From assembly GCA_000827205.1 (NCBI GenBank), contig KN832554.1:3884670-3948669 (forward strand): DNA of 64,000 nt, given 5' to 3'. Of this stretch, positions 58,853-64,000 are shown piece after piece. Positions within the stretch are counted from its first letter, which is position 1. Every line of letters begins with the position of its first letter. The translations under genes and the position numbers were made by a program. The notes under the pieces are model-generated. The model was not told the origin of the DNA. It was given only the letters and a program-made list of their open reading frames with translations, and searched no databases. Source of the DNA: Plicaturopsis crispa FD-325 SS-3 (taxonomy: Eukaryota; Basidiomycota; Agaricomycetes; Amylocorticiales; Amylocorticiaceae).

Positions 58853-59934
58853 GTTGTTTATAGACTAGAAATAAGATATGCCGGGAAGAGAGAGCGTGTG
58901 GGTCTGTGTGGGTTTCAGAAAGGGTATATTGGTCGAGAAATAGCAAGCAAAGCGGTGCGAATTTGAAGCGGCGTTGTACAGATTTCCTCGATATCCGTCG
59001 AGGTCGATTCCTGGTCGATACCTCGCCGTCTGGAAGGAACAGAGGCGATAGGAAAACAGCAGATGCAGTTTGTTGCAAACCTGCAATTCTTGAATTCCGC
59101 TTATTGCCGGCCGATCGGAAGGCATGGTCGGATCTCGGAAAGAGGTTCAAACAAGTACTTACTTTGCTTACGTCTTTGCTTTTCGCTTTTCTACTTACGA
59201 AAAATCAGCTCAATACGCAACATTATGCGAGGTCGCGCCGTGTGCTAAGTACCCATGAGCCTGTAGCTCTGGCGCAGTCCAAATGTCTCAGCGTCTTTGT
59301 GGAAGTCGGTAAGCATGGTACTTGACCGAGTTTTCTATTAGACTATACCTATAATGGACGTTGTAGGCACACGAGGATGGGCATGAGGTCCCCACAGTTG
59401 CTGGTGGCAGCCTGCAGGCAACCGTATATGCGCCCGTGGAATAACGCCAACTTGACCTTCTACCAAAGTAAAGCATGTATTTTGGTTACACCCTTAGCCG
59501 GGCGACACCTTTGCCGTCCTGCGACGCCAGGATCTCGCCTTTCTGTGATTCGATTGTCATCTTACAGCTCGCTCGACCGTTGTAGCAATGTAGGTCTTAC
59601 GAGCTAAATGTCTATTCGCCCTCTAACCACGACTCCGCCGCATTGCTCCTTCCAGATATCTGGAATTCCACTACGGCTCACTGCGGAATGCTGTAGACGC
59701 TCTTCCCATGCCTCATCTTGGAGGATCTGCGCGGAACGTTGTGCAGTACGTACGATCCCGGAGCCCGATACCCGAGGTTGTGCTTAAGTAGAGTTTGAAA
59801 GTAAACTCCTTGTGTTTCGCCCCACGGGCGTTTTGCATCCTGTCCTTGACCTCCCCTCCCTATCGACTACTTTTGCACCACATTCCTCATAAATACACCA
59901 CACAAAAATCGTGCTCGAATTGGATCTTCTCGCT
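58853..59934. other. Intergenic region, no supported gene
   Basis: 1,082 bp between two divergent genes. Several short open frames but none with splice or family support. Confidence 0.5.
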
Positions 59935-60550
59935 ATGGCTCCCTTCGTTGCGAATATGGGCATGGAATGGCCGACTTTCAACGACTTCCCACACGTGTGG
60001 CGGCCTACCTGGCAGTGGTGGACCGAAAATGGCGACAATATAAAGACCAAAGTCTTGGAAATTCTGCGTCAGCACATGTTCTGTCGTGTAGATGTTTTGA
60101 ACGCCAAGACTGATGCGCCACAATACCTGCAGATGATCCAAACACCTGGCGAAGTCGTTTCATTCCTTGTCTAATGTGACAAGATTTCCGTACTGACATG
60201 CCTTTGGCTGGCTTAGCTATCGGCATCATTGCTGTCATTATTGCCCTCTCCTTGGTGGCGATTCCACTTCTACTATGTCTTGTGCACGTCATAGGGTTCG
60301 GCGTCATCGGTCCCGTTGCTGGTATGTCCGTCTTTTCTGGCGTATTTCCTGGTTTAACGGATCGTCTCGTCCAGGTAGTATAGCCGCATGCATTCAGGGA
60401 GTGGTCTATGGAGGCGCTACCATGGGCATATTCTCCGTGGTGCAGGCATTTGCTATGACTACTTCGGTGCATCCGCTCGGGCCTATCCTCGCAATTGGTT
60501 TACTCGTGTTTGTAATCTGGCTGATACATCAGGCGGGCAGTGGAACATGA
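59935..60550 (+). CDS. IFI6/IFI27-like small membrane protein, copy 2
   Basis: Soluble N-terminal part MAPFVANMGMEWPTFNDFPH with several Trp, then an exon with IGIIAVIIALSLVAIPLLLC and HVIGFGVIGPVAG. An intron (about 60322-60374) joins to SIAACIQGVVYGGATMGIFS and VVQAFAMTTSV, then a last helix LGPILAIGLLVFVIWLIHQ, ending AGSGT at 60550. It has the same family pattern as copy 1 (G-P-V-x-G-S-x-A-A-x-I-Q-x-V-x-Y-G-G-A-T-x-G), and the intron falls at the same residue and phase. The first splice, around 60168-60215, is not settled. Uncharacterised in fungi. Confidence 0.78.
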
Positions 60551-61373
60551 AAGGTAGGTGCTTTTTCATCGCTAAATAAACTGGCTAACATTTCACCTTG
60601 GTTGGGACTGGGCTGTCAAGAATCTGCATGCAAACATGAACCATGCTGTGGGGATAGTCGCGGAGCGCTCGCGCAAAGGCCCGTCTTTCCATTTTCACTG
60701 ATCTTCACATTTCCCCTTCGCTATGATTATGTCGTGTTCTCTTTTCCTTTCTCTTCTACACTTACCGCCGCGTTTCTTGTGCTGTGCATCGCTTACCGCC
60801 TCGCGCCTGTTCCTTTCCGGACACTACCGCCTCGTATAACTTCGCGCCTTCCTCGTGCATTTCCTATCTGTTTTCCTTTCTCTTTCCTGTCTATCTCGGT
60901 CCGCTACGTCACTCTACCTACGGGCCTCGGTTTCCTTTGTTCGACTTACTAAAGCTTGTACTCTCGGTCTGCAAATATCAGCATTAGATTTTCCCTCTCG
61001 AAGTCAACGTCTCAGATCTTAAGTCTCGTTCTCGTCGCTCGCGCTCAGATCGCTCTCGTTCTCGTCTCTTTGCTCTTGTCGTAGTCGCCGTCTCGTCTCG
61101 CACATATTGTCGCGCTGCGTATCTCATTCATCTACCCAGCTACACAGGCTAACTATATCCCTCGAACTCAGCATTACTTCAAGTTGTCTGCCAATACACG
61201 GATAGTCAGTACCACAATGCACAGGATAATATTGTCTTGAATAAATAATGTTGATAAATAAATGAACGGACAGCCCTTATAACCCTGAATCAATAAAAAC
61301 ACCTTAGCCCATGCGCGAATAGCAGGCTGCCACCCGTCCCCATATCCGCAATCGTCCTCACGGCGGGGCCTTC
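60551..61373. other. Pyrimidine-rich intergenic region
   Basis: 823 bp. From about 60690 to 61130 the plus strand is strongly C/T-rich, with many CTCGTTCTCGTC-like words. No coding frame supported. Confidence 0.45.
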
Positions 61374-62001
61374 TCATACGAAATCCCATGAAACGCCCGT
61401 GATGCGACCCACGAGTTCTGATGCGAGCTGGTCGAAGACGGCCGGCGACATGTCGAGGTCGAATTCGCCAGCGCAGCCTCCGCACTTGTCTGTGATGGTA
61501 GCCGGGACGGTGACCCCGTTGTCTTTATTGAATATTAGCCTGGATGTCCCGTCCTTTCTCCAGAAAAAAGAAAAGGATCGCACATGTAATCGAAATTTGC
61601 TTTCCGCAAACCGGGTTCCTGTCGTCAACGTCGTCCGTCAGTTAGAGAAAGCAGATCAAGAGTAAGGTATCGTCATGCATACAGGTTAGGGTTGGCTGTA
61701 GCACCACTGCAAAATAAATGTTAGAATTAGATGAAAGAGAAGGGATTCCGGCTCTGGACATACGGGTAGCTGTTGAAATACGCCTCCGAAACGGCGACTA
61801 TGCTATCAGCAGCGGTGTTGAATATACCGCACGCTCCGGTACCAGGTGCATAGAAAGTTCCTGCGAGTCAGTTTTAGAGAGAGATGTACTACAGGCGTTT
61901 ACTCGTTACGTGCACGCACCATCCCCGACATTAGCGGCGTTGACCGTGGACACGGTCATGAGGGAGACGACGGAGGCGAGGAGGAAAGTCAAAGAGAACA
62001 T
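61374..62001 (-). CDS. Secreted RlpA-like double-psi beta-barrel (expansin-like) protein
   Basis: Start MFSLTFLLASVVSLMTVSTV at 62001 is a signal peptide. Four introns are needed. The mature domain reads TFYAPGTGACGIFNTAADSI, VAVSEAYFNSYPGATANPN, NPVCGKQISITYNGVTVPAT, ITDKCGGCAGEFDLDMSPAV and RITGVSWDFV. These are the landmarks of small RlpA/barwin-like single-domain proteins common in basidiomycetes, with conserved cysteines in GACG, VCGK and KCGGC. The intron before TYNGVTV uses the acceptor after AATAAAG. Members are secreted, lack proven catalytic activity and may loosen cell walls or act on the host surface. A TATAAATA lies about 115 bp upstream. Confidence 0.87.
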
Positions 62002-64000
62002 GGCAATTACGGTGGAGTGAAAGTGGATCGTCTGTATTTAGACGGTATAACTTAGAAACAGCGACGAACGTAGGATAGGGAGATGAGGCACGGCAGATGG
62101 TAGAGGGACGTACCGTATTTATACGTCGCGAAACTGATGCTATCAACGTCGAGAGTCGTCGAGTAGATCCATGTGCAGTGACTTCCTTGCAATTCAACTC
62201 TACGCCAGGAAGATAGGCGTGCCGCAGGTCCGCAAGCCATTGGGTTGCTGTGGGTTGGCTGTGATTGAATGGGCCGTTAAAGCGACGGAACAAATGATAT
62301 ATTAGCGTACAATACAGTGAGCGACGAACGGGGTACGAGCACAGCATAACGCTCATGCATCTCGAGGCGACACATATATAATAGATTTCTGCTCTCATGA
62401 GCGCGCGCGCGCCATCAAGCAGCCTATGAGCATATCATCATCGGTACCGAGTCAAAGACCACACTGGCAGTATGAAGGACTTACTACCTCGTAATGGAGT
62501 TCCTGATGCATAGCACCTACGTGGTGTAGCCCGGCCGAGCAAAGATGCCAGTTTCACTGCGTAGAAAGAGCCACACACCGTTGTAAGCCGTTCAGGGATG
62601 AGATGAAAAGACGGCACTGATACCTAAAAAGTCTCTGATTGTCGGCTTGCAAGTACCCGTAGCCGTGCGTTCGAAGAGGATCGGAAAGCAATCGCTCATC
62701 CAGCATGATGAGAACCGACTGTAACTTCGCGCTTACTCCGAAAGGGGAAGTGTGCAAATGTGCAGTGCACGTGTCTAGATGGTTCGTTGTCGAAGAAAAC
62801 GAGTAGAGTGTAGCTGTATCTCACGGGATGCAAACCTGGGCTGAGCCTTATTTAAACCTTCACAAAGTACTGCAGTCAATACCAGCGGAGAGGGGATAGA
62901 TTGCAACAGTAGTCCTACCAGCAGGTCGATGGCCTACTACGCCACATCAGCTTGTGTAAATAGCGAACGAAGAAACGACTCACAATCGTCAATAATATTG
63001 GCGTGCCGAGATGCGATGCCCATCAAGCTAAACATTCAACAACACGCGTAGCATAGCATGGCATCATCCTAAGTCTGAACGAGAACAGCCGAGAACGCGC
63101 TCTAGCGGCTTAACGCAAGACTGTTCAAACTTCAAATTCATTGTAATGCTATGACCGTGCGCTATGGCGATTTGTGACTGGTGACTTGGATACAGGTTAG
63201 ACTCTATATACGAGTGTAGGTGTGAGAAAACGAGCCTAAACGTGCCCCGTGCGACTCACCTCACTGACCGTCCGATTGTTGTTCTGCGAAGAGGCTAACA
63301 AATCGACAGACTGAAGTTCCCGAACACGAAATGTTGATTTCTTCAAAGTGGCAGTCGTAGGTTCACCACAAGGCGGCACCCTGATGCTAGTAAAACGATA
63401 GCTCATAGTTATATGCTTAGGCAATGGCTAGAACTTGACAATACAACGAGCTGTCGAAAGAGACGTAGATCATGGAGATCAACAAGACCGTCGACATTGC
63501 CACCAGGAGGGAGGACGCCTAGCCCGACCGCCGCTGAGTTTGAATCTTCTTGGACGAACGCGGAGCGGCGTAGGTTCAGGCGCTCGCTCACCTTTAACAT
63601 GTAAGCTTACAGTTGTTCATCCTAGGTTGGTACACATTTTTTGACCATTCACGCTTTCACCCATGGATATTCGAATATGACAGCACCGGCACTGGCTAGG
63701 CCGAACAAAATTGCACAGTCTTGGCTCTTCGGGAACAAGCCAGCAACGCGTAAAGCCGCCATCTTGCGAGTTGTGCCCACATGATCTCACCGCTTCCTCT
63801 TCTCACTGGATTTCCGGGACCCGGATGGCTTATTCTACTCGAATCCGAGGCTCTACTTCATATCGGCGAGTGGCCCACACTAGGAGCTGCGGGGAGGAAT
63901 TGACCACGGTGAGCGCCTCGAACACTGCAAAAATGCATATGTCCGGGGGCTGTCACTTACTGTGAACGGTAGCATCTTCCGTGGAACTCTACTCTCGACG
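62002..64000. other. Right-hand 2 kb, no supported gene
   Basis: Short open frames only. One plus-strand piece at 63413-63600 (PSTLPPGGRTPSPTAAEFES then a GTAAGC donor) looks weakly exon-like and may belong to a gene running off the right edge. Confidence 0.4.

Overview
The window is nuclear DNA of a filamentous basidiomycete, most likely a mushroom-forming agaricomycete. The evidence is the gene density (about 30 genes in 64 kb on both strands), genes split by many 45-65 nt GT-AG introns with CTNAC-type branch sites, and the gene content: an O-mannosyltransferase, GH28 pectinases, an RlpA/expansin-like secreted protein and small lineage-specific protein families. Gene limits run from start to stop codon. 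Introns were inferred by eye from splice signals and frame continuity, so exon edges are approximate unless stated. No tRNA, rRNA or CRISPR was found.

Layout. 0.5-12 kb is mostly housekeeping: a coilin-like protein (-), SEC63 (+), a membrane-anchored protein disulfide isomerase (-), the KEOPS subunit CGI121 (+), two related small proteins with a W-QYD/PG-YG domain (-) and proteasome RPN10 (+). 12-15.5 kb is accessory: a five-repeat gene with roughly one exon per repeat, followed by the first exon of a second copy. 15.5-29 kb: a secreted amidase with a cluster of GATA sites upstream, GRC3 and TSR2 (a divergent ribosome-biogenesis pair), a Dal5-like MFS permease, a one-pass membrane protein, cyclin C and mitochondrial malate dehydrogenase.

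30.26-31.18 kb holds a miniature LTR element (TRIM-like) in tandem, interrupted by an assembly gap and bounded by a 5-bp target duplication. 31.2-39.1 kb is again accessory: two unrecognised genes, a large helical-bundle plus TPR protein that resembles a fungal NLR without its NTPase, and, convergent with it, an IFI6/IFI27-like small membrane protein. 40-49.4 kb: PMT2-type O-mannosyltransferase, a flavin monooxygenase, a two-pass membrane protein and chaperonin CCT2. 49.8-54 kb: two tandem GH28 genes of the rhamnogalacturonan-hydrolase type. 54.7-62 kb: an SH3/Ras-association polarity protein, a second IFI6/IFI27-like gene and an RlpA-like secreted protein. The last 2 kb has no gene I can support.

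How genes may work together: SEC63, the PDI and PMT2 all serve the ER secretory route. GRC3 and TSR2 both serve ribosome production from one shared promoter. The amidase and the Dal5-like permease both fit use of external nitrogen. The GH28 pair fits pectin breakdown. The best candidate for an undescribed system is the 34.7-39.1 kb pair (helical bundle-TPR protein plus IFI27-like membrane protein). The five-repeat gene at 12.8 kb is the clearest undescribed protein architecture.
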